Source: SIG307 sp045596385
Lineage (GTDB): Bacteria; Bacillota; Clostridia; Lachnospirales; Lachnospiraceae
NCBI GenBank assembly: GCA_045596385.1
Contig: JAZOCC010000007.1
Location: 162,186-226,185 of the forward strand
Reading direction: 5' to 3'
DNA: 64,000 bases
The translations under genes were made by a program, and so were the position numbers. Of this stretch, positions 33,752-42,457 are shown piece after piece. Each line of letters starts with the position of its first letter. Position 1 is the stretch's first letter. The notes beneath the pieces were generated by a model that did no database searches, was not told where the DNA came from, and saw only the letters and a program-made list of their open reading frames with translations.

Positions 33752-34261
33752 TTGGAACAGGAAAATAATTTCGGCGGAGTGATATCTGCCATATCGGAAG
33801 GCGCAAACAAACCGGGCGCCGAGCTTCCTATGTTTGGGGCAATTTGTACAGCCTTTTCTTTAAAGGAGCAGGATGCAAGACAATATTCGCCTTTGACGCT
33901 GGCATACATCGGGGATGCGATGTATGAGATGATTGTGCGGACAATTTTGGTGGAGCGGGGAAATGCGCCGGTAAATGTATTGCACAAGCATGCCAGTAAG
34001 CTTGTAAAGGCAGAGGCTCAGGCAGATTCCTATCATCGGATAAAGGAGTTGCTGACGGAAGAAGAAATGTCTGTGTTCCGCAGAGGACGTAATGCCAAAT
34101 CCTATACCAGTGCGAAGAATGCCACCATCGGGGATTACCGGGTAGCTACGGGCTTTGAAGCTCTGTTCGGATACTGGTATCTGACGGGGCAGACGGAGCG
34201 GATGCTTACGATGGCAAAGGCAGGAATGACGGAGGATATTATATGCGATACGAAGAATTGA
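33752..34261 (+). CDS. mrnC: Mini-ribonuclease 3
   Basis: A 169-residue RNase III catalytic-domain protein without a double-stranded RNA-binding domain, the family that matures 23S rRNA in Firmicutes. The signature is TLAYIGDAMYEMIVR, with further acidic and basic residues in NAKSYTSAKNATIGDYR and TGFEALFGYWYL. The start is a TTG at 33752 with GGAGG six bases upstream; the ATG at 33728 lacks a site. It overlaps rlmB by 19 bases and belongs to the conserved cysS-mrnC-rlmB-sigH order. Confidence 0.94.
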   Translation: MEQENNFGGVISAISEGANKPGAELPMFGAICTAFSLKEQDARQYSPLTLAYIGDAMYEMIVRTILVERGNAPVNVLHKHASKLVKAEAQADSYHRIKELLTEEEMSVFRRGRNAKSYTSAKNATIGDYRVATGFEALFGYWYLTGQTERMLTMAKAGMTEDIICDTKN

Positions 34262-34986
34262 CAATCGAAGGAAGAAATGCGGTGATGGAAGCGTTTCGTT
34301 CCGGCAAAACCATAGACCGCCTGCTGGTGCTGGACGGAAGTAAAGAAGGTGCCATGCTGACGGTGTTGAAAGAGGCAAAGAAACATGATACCGTGGTTTC
34401 TTTTGTGAAGAAGGAACGTCTGGACCAGATTTCCACTACCGGAAAACATCAGGGCGTCATTGCTTATGCTGCAGCTTATGAGTATGCGGAGGTAGAGGAC
34501 ATTCTTGCAATTGCAAGAGAAAAAGGCGAAGCACCGTTTCTGGTGCTTTTGGACGGTATCGAAGATCCGCATAATTTGGGAGCGATTATCCGTACAGCCA
34601 ACCTTGCGGGAGCTCACGGAGTGATTATTCCGAAGCGTCGTGCGGTAGGGCTGACCGCCACGGTGGCAAAGACCAGCGCGGGAGCATTAAACTATACCCC
34701 GGTAGCAAAGGTAACCAATCTGGTACAGACCATGGAGGAACTGAAAAAAGAAGGACTTTGGTTTGTATGTGCGGATATGGATGGTGAAGTGATGTACCGT
34801 CAGAATCTCACCGGGCCGATCGGTCTTGTCATCGGAAATGAGGGCGAGGGCGTCAGCCGTCTTGTAAAGGAGAAGTGTGATTTTGTAACCAGTATCCCGA
34901 TGGCAGGCGACATTGATTCCCTCAATGCATCGGTGGCCGCAGGCGTACTGATGTATGAAATTGTGCGTCAGAGATTGGGCAAGTAG
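34243..34986 (+). CDS. rlmB: 23S rRNA (guanosine-2'-O)-methyltransferase RlmB
   Basis: A 247-residue SPOUT-class methyltransferase of the TrmH/RlmB type, acting on G2251 of 23S rRNA or an equivalent guanosine. An N-terminal substrate-binding domain (EGRNAVMEAFRSGKTIDRLL) is followed by the knotted SAM-binding domain: motif 1 DGIEDPHNLGAIIRTANLAG, motif 2 LVIGNEGEGVSRLVKEKCD and motif 3 SLNASVAAGVLMYEI. It starts inside the mrnC reading frame, which suggests translational coupling. Complete and typical. Confidence 0.93.
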   Translation: MRYEELTIEGRNAVMEAFRSGKTIDRLLVLDGSKEGAMLTVLKEAKKHDTVVSFVKKERLDQISTTGKHQGVIAYAAAYEYAEVEDILAIAREKGEAPFLVLLDGIEDPHNLGAIIRTANLAGAHGVIIPKRRAVGLTATVAKTSAGALNYTPVAKVTNLVQTMEELKKEGLWFVCADMDGEVMYRQNLTGPIGLVIGNEGEGVSRLVKEKCDFVTSIPMAGDIDSLNASVAAGVLMYEIVRQRLGK

Positions 34987-35075
34987 AACAGTAGGATGGT
35001 GGAATCGGACTGTGAAAACGAGCCGGTGTTGGAAGCCGGCTGGTTTTGTGGTTGCGTAAAGAAAGCGGGTGCAGT

Positions 35076-35726
35076 ATGAAAAAGCAGACATCGGAACAAC
35101 TGAATATTCCGGGACGTGAGGACGAACGGGAGCTTCTTGTACGGTGTCAGCAGGGTGACAATGATGCCACGGAAGAGATGCTAAACCGCTATAAAAATAT
35201 GGTGAGGAGTAAAGCGACGGCGTTGTATTTGGTAGGTGCGGATAAGGAAGATCTGATTCAGGAGGGGATGATTGGATTGTTTAAGGCAATCCGCGAGTAT
35301 GATCCGGAGCGGAACGATTCCTTTGCAGCCTTTGCGGGACTTTGTATCACCAGGCAGATGTACACTGCCATCAAGGCTTCCAATACGAAGAAAAACCAGC
35401 CGTTAAATAATTACGTTTCTTTTGATTTATATGCCTTTGCGGAGGATGGTTCGCCCACCGGGGAGAACACCGGTGCCTATGAAGGAATCGGCTATTGGCA
35501 AAAGGATCCGGAAGAGTCCGTTATTGACAGAGAAAATGCCATTCGTATCGAAGAAGAGGTGTTTTCGACTTTGAGTGCAATGGAGCGTCAAGTGCTTTCC
35601 TTTTATGCCTCCGGCATGCCGTATCAGGAGATTGCAAGGGTCATGGAAAAGGAGCCGAAATCCATTGATAATGCGCTTCAGAGGATTCGGAAGAAGCTGA
35701 AAACGGTGCTTGCGATAAAGGGGTAA
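35076..35726 (+). CDS. sigH: sporulation sigma factor SigH
   Basis: A 216-residue sigma factor of the sigma-H type, which starts the sporulation programme and stationary-phase genes in Bacillus and clostridia. Region 2 has LIQEGMIGLFKAIREYDPER and FAGLCITRQMYTAIK, a strong match to SigH; region 4 has SFYASGMPYQEIARVMEKEP. The linker is longer and acidic (AFAEDGSPTGENTGA). The ATG at 35076 is used as giving the typical N-terminus; the upstream site is weak (GCGGGTG). Its position behind cysS-mrnC-rlmB is the conserved locus, without the yacP gene present in Bacillus. Confidence 0.92.
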   Translation: MKKQTSEQLNIPGREDERELLVRCQQGDNDATEEMLNRYKNMVRSKATALYLVGADKEDLIQEGMIGLFKAIREYDPERNDSFAAFAGLCITRQMYTAIKASNTKKNQPLNNYVSFDLYAFAEDGSPTGENTGAYEGIGYWQKDPEESVIDRENAIRIEEEVFSTLSAMERQVLSFYASGMPYQEIARVMEKEPKSIDNALQRIRKKLKTVLAIKG

Positions 35727-35738
35727 ATGTGGTAAAAT
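35710..35738 (+). promoter_or_regulatory. possible promoter at the end of sigH
   Basis: TTGCGA (35710-35715), 17-base spacer, TAAAAT (35733-35738). A terminator hairpin follows only 26 bases later, so any transcript would be very short unless it reads through to trmL. Confidence 0.45.
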
Positions 35739-35763
35739 GACACTAAGATTTCGATGCTTTATT

Positions 35764-35790
35764 AAGGGTGAATCGGTTCACCCTTTTTTG
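35764..35790 (+). terminator. terminator after sigH
   Basis: AAGGGTGAA and TTCACCCTT form a 9-bp stem with a TCGG loop, followed by TTTTTG. Confidence 0.9.
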
Positions 35791-35881
35791 CGATGTTCGG
35801 AGTGTGGGAGCGTAGAGCGCTTTGAACAGAATAGAGATTAGTGTTTACACAGAGTCGGGAATTATAGAGAGGAAAGAGAGT

Positions 35882-36388
35882 ATGATAAACATAGTGTTAC
35901 TGGAGCCGGAGATTCCGGCAAATACGGGAAATATCGGTCGGACCTGTGTGGCTACCGGGAGCCGCTTGCATTTGATTGAGCCGTTAGGCTTTGATATTTC
36001 GGAAAAGGCGGTGCGCCGTGCCGGTATGGATTACTGGAAGGATATTGATTTACGTGTTTATAAAAATTACGAGGAGTTTCTCCTAAAGAATCCGGGAGCG
36101 CGTCCGTATATGGCGACAACCAAGGGGCAAAACCTATATTCGGAGGTGGCTTATGAGGATGAGGCCTATATTATGTTCGGCAAGGAGAGTGCAGGGATTC
36201 CGGAGGAGATTTTAATGACGGATAAGGAACGGTGCATCCGGATTCCGATGCTGTCGGAGATTCGTTCCCTGAATCTTTCCAATTCAGTGGCGATTGTGAC
36301 CTATGAGGCATTGCGCCAAAAGGGATTTTCTCATATGCAGATGCAGGGGGAGCTTCATCGTCACAGCTGGAGTGAAGTGGAGCATTAG
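35882..36388 (+). CDS. trmL: tRNA (cytidine(34)-2'-O)-methyltransferase TrmL
   Basis: A 168-residue minimal SPOUT methyltransferase that 2'-O-methylates the wobble base of certain leucine tRNAs. Motifs: VLLEPEIPANTGNIGRTC at the N-terminus, the IMFGKESAGIPEEIL loop in the knot, and RSLNLSNSVAIVTYEALRQ. The ATG at 35882 follows GGAAAGAGAG; the longer in-frame start at 35822 has no better site and would overrun the known N-terminus. It is unrelated to sigH except by position and precedes mutS2 by 80 bases. Confidence 0.93.
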   Translation: MINIVLLEPEIPANTGNIGRTCVATGSRLHLIEPLGFDISEKAVRRAGMDYWKDIDLRVYKNYEEFLLKNPGARPYMATTKGQNLYSEVAYEDEAYIMFGKESAGIPEEILMTDKERCIRIPMLSEIRSLNLSNSVAIVTYEALRQKGFSHMQMQGELHRHSWSEVEH

Positions 36389-36468
36389 GATGACGTTGCA
36401 GAGGTTTGCAGGAGACGGGTGTCCTAAGAGCAGAGTTTGTGTTTTGAAAAATAAGAGGTAACAGGATT

Positions 36469-38847
36469 ATGGCGAGTATAAATGAAAAAGCATTGCGTAC
36501 TTTAGAGTACGGCAAAATAATTGAGCGTTTGCAGCATTATGCCGGTTCGGAACCGGGAAGGCGGCTGTGTGCGGAGTTAAAGCCGCAGAGATCGCTTTCG
36601 AAAATTCAAGAGTTACAGAAAGAGACCACCGATGCGTTAAAACGTGTATTCAAGAAGGGAAGTCTTTCCTTTAATGGGTTGCCGGATATCGGCGGTACTT
36701 TAAAGCTTTTGGAGGTAGGTTCCTCTCTTTTGGCGGGAGAACTGTTAAAAATCAGCTCGGTACTGACCGCTACCCAGCGGGTAAAGCAGTACGGAACCAC
36801 CGGCGAGGAGGAAGTGACGGACTGTCTGACGGAGCGTTTTACGCTCTTAGAGCCGCTTGTAACGTTAAATAACGAAATTCAGCGTTGCATTATCTCCGAG
36901 GAGGAGATTGCGGATGATGCCAGTGCCGGCTTAAAGCAGGTACGTCGTCAGATGCGTATTACCAACGATAAGATCAGAGAGCAGCTGGCGTCCATCGTAA
37001 ATTCTCAGGACAACCAGATGATGTTTCAGGATGCATTGGTTACCATGCGAAACGGCAGATATTGTCTGCCGGTAAAGCAGGAGTATCAGGGGAAGTTTTC
37101 CGGTATGATTCATGATCGTTCCTCCAAGGGTTCCACCGTGTTTATGGAGCCGATGGCGGTGGTGAAGTTAAATAACGAGCTGGCGGAACTGGCGGAAAAG
37201 GAAAAGATTGAGATTGAAAAGATTCTGGCGGAGCTGTCCGCGTTTGCCGCAGAGCACGTAGAGAATCTTGCCTATAACATGAAGACGTTGACGGAACTGG
37301 ACTTTATTTTTGCGAGAGCGGTACTGTCAAAGAGTATGAAGGGAACGGAGCCGACGTTTAACGAGCGGGGCTATATTAATATTAAAAGAGGTCGTCATCC
37401 GCTTATCGACCCGCATAAGGTGGTCCCGATTGATATTTATCTGGGCGGTGACTTTTCACTTCTTGTGATTACCGGTCCCAACACCGGAGGTAAGACGGTG
37501 TCCCTTAAGACGGTAGGTCTGTTTACCCTGATGGGACAGGCGGGACTGCATATTCCGGCCTTTGACGGTTCGGAACTGGCGGTATTTCAAGATGTGTTTG
37601 CGGATATCGGAGACGAGCAGAGTATTGAGCAGAGCTTAAGTACCTTCTCCTCCCATATGACCAATACGGTGTCTATTTTGGAAAAGGCGGATGAACATTC
37701 CCTGGTACTGTTCGATGAGCTGGGGGCGGGAACGGACCCGACGGAGGGCGCGGCACTTGCCATGTCCATTTTGACTCATTTGCACCGGAAGGGTATCCGT
37801 ACCATGGCCACCACCCATTACAGTGAATTAAAGATATTTGCGCTTTCTACCGAGGGTGTTTCCAATGCCTGTTGTGAGTTTTCCGTGGAGACCCTGCGTC
37901 CGACCTATCGTCTCTTAATCGGTATTCCGGGAAAGAGTAACGCTTTTGCAATCTCGCAGAAGCTGGGACTTTCCGAGGAGATTATCGAGGAAGCAAGAGG
38001 CTTTATCGGCGTGAAGGACCAGAGCTTTGAGGATGTCATCGCAGATTTGGAGCAGAAGCGTATCGCTACGGAACGGGATGTGGAAGAGGCTGCGAAGCGT
38101 CTTTCCGAGGCAGAAGCCTTAAAGAAAAAGTATCAGGAAAAGAGCGACCGTCTGGATGCGGCAAAGGAGCGTGTTCTGCGGGAGGCAAACGAGAAGGCAA
38201 AGGATATTTTGCAGGAAGCAAAGGACTATGCCGACAGCACCATAAAGAAGTTTAATAAGTGGGAGAAGTCCGGTGCGGGCCGTGACATGGAAAACGAGCG
38301 GAACGCCCTGAGAGAAAAGCTGGGAGAAAAAGAGAATTCCCTTGCCATAAAGAAGAAAAAGCAAAAGAACCGTAAGGTGATGAGTGTAGAGGACATAAAG
38401 GTAGGCGATACCGTACAGGTATTGAGCCTGAATCTTGTGGGTACGGTGGCAACACTGCCGAATGCCAAGGGCGAGCTTTATGTACAAATCGGTGCCCTCA
38501 GAACCCAGGCAAATATCAAGGATATCGCACCTGCAGAAGCGGTACAGGAACCGGAGAAAAAGGCACGTACCGAGGTCGGTAAGATTAAGATGAGCAAGAG
38601 TATGAGCGTCAGTCCGGAGTGTAATTTGATCGGTAAACGTGTGGACGAGGCGCTTCCGATCCTGGAAAAGTATCTGGATGATGCATATCTGGCACATTTA
38701 CCGCAGGTAACGATTATTCACGGAAGAGGAACGGGAGCACTTCGTGATGCGGTGCACCAGTATTTGAAACGTTTGCGTTATGTAAAGAGTTACCGTGTGG
38801 GCGGCTTCGGAGAAGGCGACCATGGAGTGACCATTGTAGAGTTTTAA
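36469..38847 (+). CDS. mutS2: endonuclease MutS2 / ribosome-collision factor
   Basis: A 792-residue MutS2 protein. It has no mismatch-binding domain but keeps the core and clamp region, the ABC-type ATPase (Walker A TGPNTGGKTVSLKTVG at about residue 337; Walker B SLVLFDELGAGTDPTEG), a long coiled coil (about 520-640), a KOW-like segment and the C-terminal Smr nuclease domain with IIHGRGTGALR. Family members suppress homologous recombination and, in Bacillus, act on collided ribosomes. It is complete, with intact Smr HGxGxG motif. AAGAGGTAAC precedes the ATG. The two-component system follows after 12 bases and may be cotranscribed. Confidence 0.95.
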   Translation: MASINEKALRTLEYGKIIERLQHYAGSEPGRRLCAELKPQRSLSKIQELQKETTDALKRVFKKGSLSFNGLPDIGGTLKLLEVGSSLLAGELLKISSVLTATQRVKQYGTTGEEEVTDCLTERFTLLEPLVTLNNEIQRCIISEEEIADDASAGLKQVRRQMRITNDKIREQLASIVNSQDNQMMFQDALVTMRNGRYCLPVKQEYQGKFSGMIHDRSSKGSTVFMEPMAVVKLNNELAELAEKEKIEIEKILAELSAFAAEHVENLAYNMKTLTELDFIFARAVLSKSMKGTEPTFNERGYINIKRGRHPLIDPHKVVPIDIYLGGDFSLLVITGPNTGGKTVSLKTVGLFTLMGQAGLHIPAFDGSELAVFQDVFADIGDEQSIEQSLSTFSSHMTNTVSILEKADEHSLVLFDELGAGTDPTEGAALAMSILTHLHRKGIRTMATTHYSELKIFALSTEGVSNACCEFSVETLRPTYRLLIGIPGKSNAFAISQKLGLSEEIIEEARGFIGVKDQSFEDVIADLEQKRIATERDVEEAAKRLSEAEALKKKYQEKSDRLDAAKERVLREANEKAKDILQEAKDYADSTIKKFNKWEKSGAGRDMENERNALREKLGEKENSLAIKKKKQKNRKVMSVEDIKVGDTVQVLSLNLVGTVATLPNAKGELYVQIGALRTQANIKDIAPAEAVQEPEKKARTEVGKIKMSKSMSVSPECNLIGKRVDEALPILEKYLDDAYLAHLPQVTIIHGRGTGALRDAVHQYLKRLRYVKSYRVGGFGEGDHGVTIVEF

Positions 38848-38859
38848 AGGAGGCGGGAT

Positions 38860-39576
38860 ATGGCAGTAAAACAGAAGATAATGATTGTAGATGATGATAC
38901 AAGCATTGCGGAACTGATTTCGTTGTATTTGCGGAAGGAGTGCTTCGATACGCTTTGTGTGGAGGACGGAGAAGAGGCATTGCGACAATTTGCGGAGTAT
39001 GAACCGAATTTGATTCTTCTGGATCTGATGCTTCCGGGGATGGACGGTTATGAGGTATGCAGGGAGCTTCGTAAGACTTCTAAAGTGCCGATTATTATGC
39101 TGTCCGCGAAGGGAGAGATTTTTGATAAGGTACTGGGACTTGAGCTCGGTGCGGATGATTATATGATTAAGCCCTTCGATTCCAAGGAGCTGGTAGCCCG
39201 TGTAAAGGCGGTATTGCGTCGTTTTACACCGGAGGTTGCAAAGCCGGAGGAGTTCCCAAACGAAAAGCAGGGTGATTGTGTGATTTATCAGGACTTGTTA
39301 ATCAACCAGACCAATTATGCTGTGACCTATCTTGGTAAGCAGGTGGAGATGCCGCCGAAGGAACTGGAGCTTTTGTACTTTTTGGCATCTCATCCGAATC
39401 AGGTATTTACAAGAGAGCAGCTCCTTGACCATATCTGGGGCTATGAATACATAGGAGATACCCGAACGGTGGATGTGCACGTAAAACGTGTCCGTGAAAA
39501 GATTAAAGACCGTGCGAACTGGAGTATTGCAACTGTATGGGGTATCGGATACAAATTCGAGGTAAAGAAGGTATGA
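38860..39576 (+). CDS. OmpR/PhoB-family response regulator
   Basis: A 238-residue regulator: a receiver domain (about 1-118) with the acidic pocket MIVDDD, the phospho-accepting aspartate in LILLDLMLPGMDG and the lysine in DDYMIKPF, then a winged-helix DNA-binding domain (about 135-235) with PPKELELLYFLASHPNQVF and GDTRTVDVHVKRVREKI. It binds DNA as a dimer when phosphorylated. Its stop codon overlaps the start of the partner kinase (ATGA), so the two are translated together. A non-catalytic HtrA-like membrane protein follows the kinase and is a likely functional partner or target. Confidence 0.95.
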   Translation: MAVKQKIMIVDDDTSIAELISLYLRKECFDTLCVEDGEEALRQFAEYEPNLILLDLMLPGMDGYEVCRELRKTSKVPIIMLSAKGEIFDKVLGLELGADDYMIKPFDSKELVARVKAVLRRFTPEVAKPEEFPNEKQGDCVIYQDLLINQTNYAVTYLGKQVEMPPKELELLYFLASHPNQVFTREQLLDHIWGYEYIGDTRTVDVHVKRVREKIKDRANWSIATVWGIGYKFEVKKV

Positions 39577-40988
39577 AAGGAAGTCTGACGAGAAAGCTGC
39601 TTGTGTATTATCTGTTGTTGGCCTGTGTGTTGTTTATTTTAGTGAACACGTCATTGGCGCGGATAGCGGAGAAAAAGATATTCGAGCAACGGGAACAGAC
39701 AATGTATGAACATGCGGTATCCGTAATGGACGGATATGTGAAGCGGTATTACGATAACCGGATTACGATTGAGAAATTAATGGAGAATCTGAAACCGGTG
39801 GCGGATATGCTGGATGTCCGGATTATGATTGCGGCGCCTTGGGGGAAAGTTGTGGGGGATACGGCTCCGGTTGATAACAGGAAGATCGAATTCGAGGAGA
39901 TAGCCCCGGGCTTTTTGGATGTAACTTTTCACAGGGATGTGTATTACCGGGGAGTGATGTCGGAACCAATGCTTGCGGTGGTGGTTCCTTTGACCCATCA
40001 GTATCAGGTCAAAGGATATGTATGTATGATGGTATCTATGGAATCTGTGAATCGGGAAGTCAGCGAAGCGGTTTACGAAATGAACTGGTACTATCTGGGA
40101 ACCATGGGTATCTTGTTGTTTGTTTTTATCGGTATTTATTGTTTTCTTGTGATTCCGTTACGAAAGACCATTGCGGCGGCAAAGACCTATTCTATGGGGG
40201 ATTTTGAGAAAAAGCCGAATCTTCGCCTGACAGGAGAACTGGGAGCGTTGTCGGATGTTATCGGGTACATGGGCGATACCATGAACCGGTTTAACGAATA
40301 TCAAAGAGAGATTATTGCGAATATTTCCCACGATTTCCGGTCGCCGCTTACGTCCATTAAAGGCTATGCGGAGGCAATTAAGGATGGGACCATTCCGCCG
40401 GATCAGCAGGAAAAGTATCTGGATGTGGTGTTGTTTGAGGTAGAACGTCTGACAAAACTGACGTCAAATTTGTTGACCTTAAATACGATGGACAAGAAAG
40501 GCATGATTTTACAACCGTCGGAGTTTGATATCAATGAAGTGATCAAAAATCTGGCCCGGAGTTTTGAGGGGCAGTGTAAAAAGAAGCGTATGACGATTCA
40601 ATTGGTGTTTTCCGGACAGGAAACTCAGGTGAATGCGGACAGGGACAAGATATCTCAGGTGTTATACAATTTGGTAGACAATGCCATTAAGTTCAGCCCT
40701 ATGGATTCTGTCATCGGGATTACGGTGGAAGAAAAGGGCAGAAAGGCTATGGTGTCCGTAAAGGATACCGGTACCGGTATCCCGAAGGAGGATTTGCCGA
40801 AAATCTGGGATCGTTTTTATAAATCCGACAGTTCCCGCGGGAAAGATAAGAAAGGAACCGGACTGGGCTTATCTATTGTAAAAGAGATTATGACGGCTCA
40901 TAAGGAAAATATAAATGTAATCAGTACGGAGGGCGTCGGGACGGAGTTTGTGTTCACGCTTCCGCTTGTTAAGACAGAAGAAATCTAA
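39573..40988 (+). CDS. sensor histidine kinase
   Basis: A 471-residue membrane kinase: N-terminal helix (about 8-30), an extracytoplasmic sensor of about 140 residues (with YHRDVYYRGVMSEPMLAVV-like blocks), a second helix (about 175-200), HAMP, HisKA with NISHDFRSPLTSIKGYAEAI, and HATPase_c with NLVDNAIKF, DTGTGIP and GTGLGLSIV. The architecture matches kinases that sense cell-envelope conditions. The ATG at 39573 overlaps the regulator's stop codon. The in-frame start at 39537 inside the regulator gene is rejected. The ligand is not predictable. Confidence 0.94.
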   Translation: MKGSLTRKLLVYYLLLACVLFILVNTSLARIAEKKIFEQREQTMYEHAVSVMDGYVKRYYDNRITIEKLMENLKPVADMLDVRIMIAAPWGKVVGDTAPVDNRKIEFEEIAPGFLDVTFHRDVYYRGVMSEPMLAVVVPLTHQYQVKGYVCMMVSMESVNREVSEAVYEMNWYYLGTMGILLFVFIGIYCFLVIPLRKTIAAAKTYSMGDFEKKPNLRLTGELGALSDVIGYMGDTMNRFNEYQREIIANISHDFRSPLTSIKGYAEAIKDGTIPPDQQEKYLDVVLFEVERLTKLTSNLLTLNTMDKKGMILQPSEFDINEVIKNLARSFEGQCKKKRMTIQLVFSGQETQVNADRDKISQVLYNLVDNAIKFSPMDSVIGITVEEKGRKAMVSVKDTGTGIPKEDLPKIWDRFYKSDSSRGKDKKGTGLGLSIVKEIMTAHKENINVISTEGVGTEFVFTLPLVKTEEI

Positions 40989-41033
40989 ACACAAAGGGTT
41001 AGGGATGTGAGGTTGTGTTAGGAGGTTTGTGAT

Positions 41034-42431
41034 ATGGAAGAAAACAAGGACAGAGAACATTTGGAAGAAAAACAGGTGATACAGGAACATATTGTTCCGA
41101 AAAAGAAAAATAATTGGAAAAAGTTCGGAAAGAATCTGCTTCGTGTTGCGGCGTATGCGGCGGTATTCGGTGTGGTTGCCGGTGTTGTGCTGGTGCTTAC
41201 CGGAAACTTTTTTATCAAGAAGCTGGGATTGGAAGGTACATTGCGTCAGGTAGTGGGAATCGGCACCGCTACACAAACGCCGGTAGCGACCGGGACGCCG
41301 TCACTTACGAAACCGCCGATGCCGACAAAGCGTCCGGTTACATCCGATGCTCCGACAACTCCGGGACTTACGTTGACGCCTCCGGAGACAACCCCGGGAT
41401 ATACCGTTACAATCGATGGGAATAAAACAGAGGACGGAACGAAATTGCCGGTAACGGATGAGACGGTGCAGAGCTTTTTGAATATGTATTCCGGCATTGC
41501 GGAGTTATCCGGAAGATTAGAGAAGTCATTGGTGCGGATTACGGCGATTACGGAGGGTGTAGACTGGTTCGAAGAAGCGTATGAGACTGTGGGAAACGCA
41601 ACGGGGCTTTATGTGGGGGATAACGGACTGGATATGCTTTTTTTGGCAAGTCTTGACAGTATTGAAGGAGCAACAAAGTTTCAGATTACTTTTGCCAATG
41701 GGGAGACATTACCGTGTGCTATTTTTGCCTATGATACTAATTATCGTCTGGCAGTTGTTTCAGTGCGATTGTCAGCTGTGGCGCATATGGAGAAAGATGT
41801 CCTTCCGGCAAAAGCAAAATTTGCACCGGAGGAAGTAAAGGTAGGTGCGCCGGTGATGGTACTGGGCAATCCGAACGGTCATCCGGGAGCAATGGAGCTG
41901 GGTATGGTTACGGGAACGGGCCAGGCGGTGCAGGTCATTGACGATGAGGTGGCGTATTTTACTACCGGTATTACGGAATATGCCGAAGGTGACGGTTTTG
42001 TATATAATTTGTCGGGAGAGGTCATCGGTATTGTCAGTGAATCGCTAAATAGTGGTGAGCAAGGGATTATTACCGCTGCTTCCGTAAACGGGATGAAGGT
42101 GATTATTGAGAAGACTCTGAATAACGTACCACGGATTTATTGCGGAATGCGTCTGGAAACGGTGGATGCCGTGATGGGCGGAAAGTATGAACTTCCGGAA
42201 GGTGTTTATGTGACAGAGGTACTGATGGGAAGCCCGGCGATGTATGCGGGGATAAAAAACGGTGATATTATTACGACAGTAGGAATTACACCGGTAAGTG
42301 ATGTAAGACAATTTTATGAAGAAATCAATGCAGTGGGACCGCAAAGTGTACGGATTCTTGTCAGCAGGGACACTAAGGGCGAGCGGAAGGAACAGACCTT
42401 GTTTATGACACCGGAAACGAGACTGCATTAA
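41034..42431 (+). CDS. HtrA/DegP-like PDZ protein lacking the catalytic triad
   Basis: A 465-residue membrane-anchored protein: cytoplasmic N-terminus rich in Glu/Lys, one membrane helix (about residues 38-62), a Thr/Pro spacer (about 80-130), a trypsin-like fold (about 150-355) and a C-terminal PDZ domain (YVTEVLMGSPAMYAGIKNGD). The serine protease residues appear lost. Where HtrA has NSGGPLV before GEVIGI, this protein has EGDGFVYNLSGEVIGI; the histidine and aspartate positions read LFLASLD and DTNYRLAVV. It is therefore probably a scaffold or substrate-binding pseudoprotease. It lies 45 bases behind a two-component system. AGGAGG precedes the ATG. Confidence 0.85.
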   Translation: MEENKDREHLEEKQVIQEHIVPKKKNNWKKFGKNLLRVAAYAAVFGVVAGVVLVLTGNFFIKKLGLEGTLRQVVGIGTATQTPVATGTPSLTKPPMPTKRPVTSDAPTTPGLTLTPPETTPGYTVTIDGNKTEDGTKLPVTDETVQSFLNMYSGIAELSGRLEKSLVRITAITEGVDWFEEAYETVGNATGLYVGDNGLDMLFLASLDSIEGATKFQITFANGETLPCAIFAYDTNYRLAVVSVRLSAVAHMEKDVLPAKAKFAPEEVKVGAPVMVLGNPNGHPGAMELGMVTGTGQAVQVIDDEVAYFTTGITEYAEGDGFVYNLSGEVIGIVSESLNSGEQGIITAASVNGMKVIIEKTLNNVPRIYCGMRLETVDAVMGGKYELPEGVYVTEVLMGSPAMYAGIKNGDIITTVGITPVSDVRQFYEEINAVGPQSVRILVSRDTKGERKEQTLFMTPETRLH

Positions 42432-42457
42432 AGGGGATAGAAAACGGAGGATTTAAG

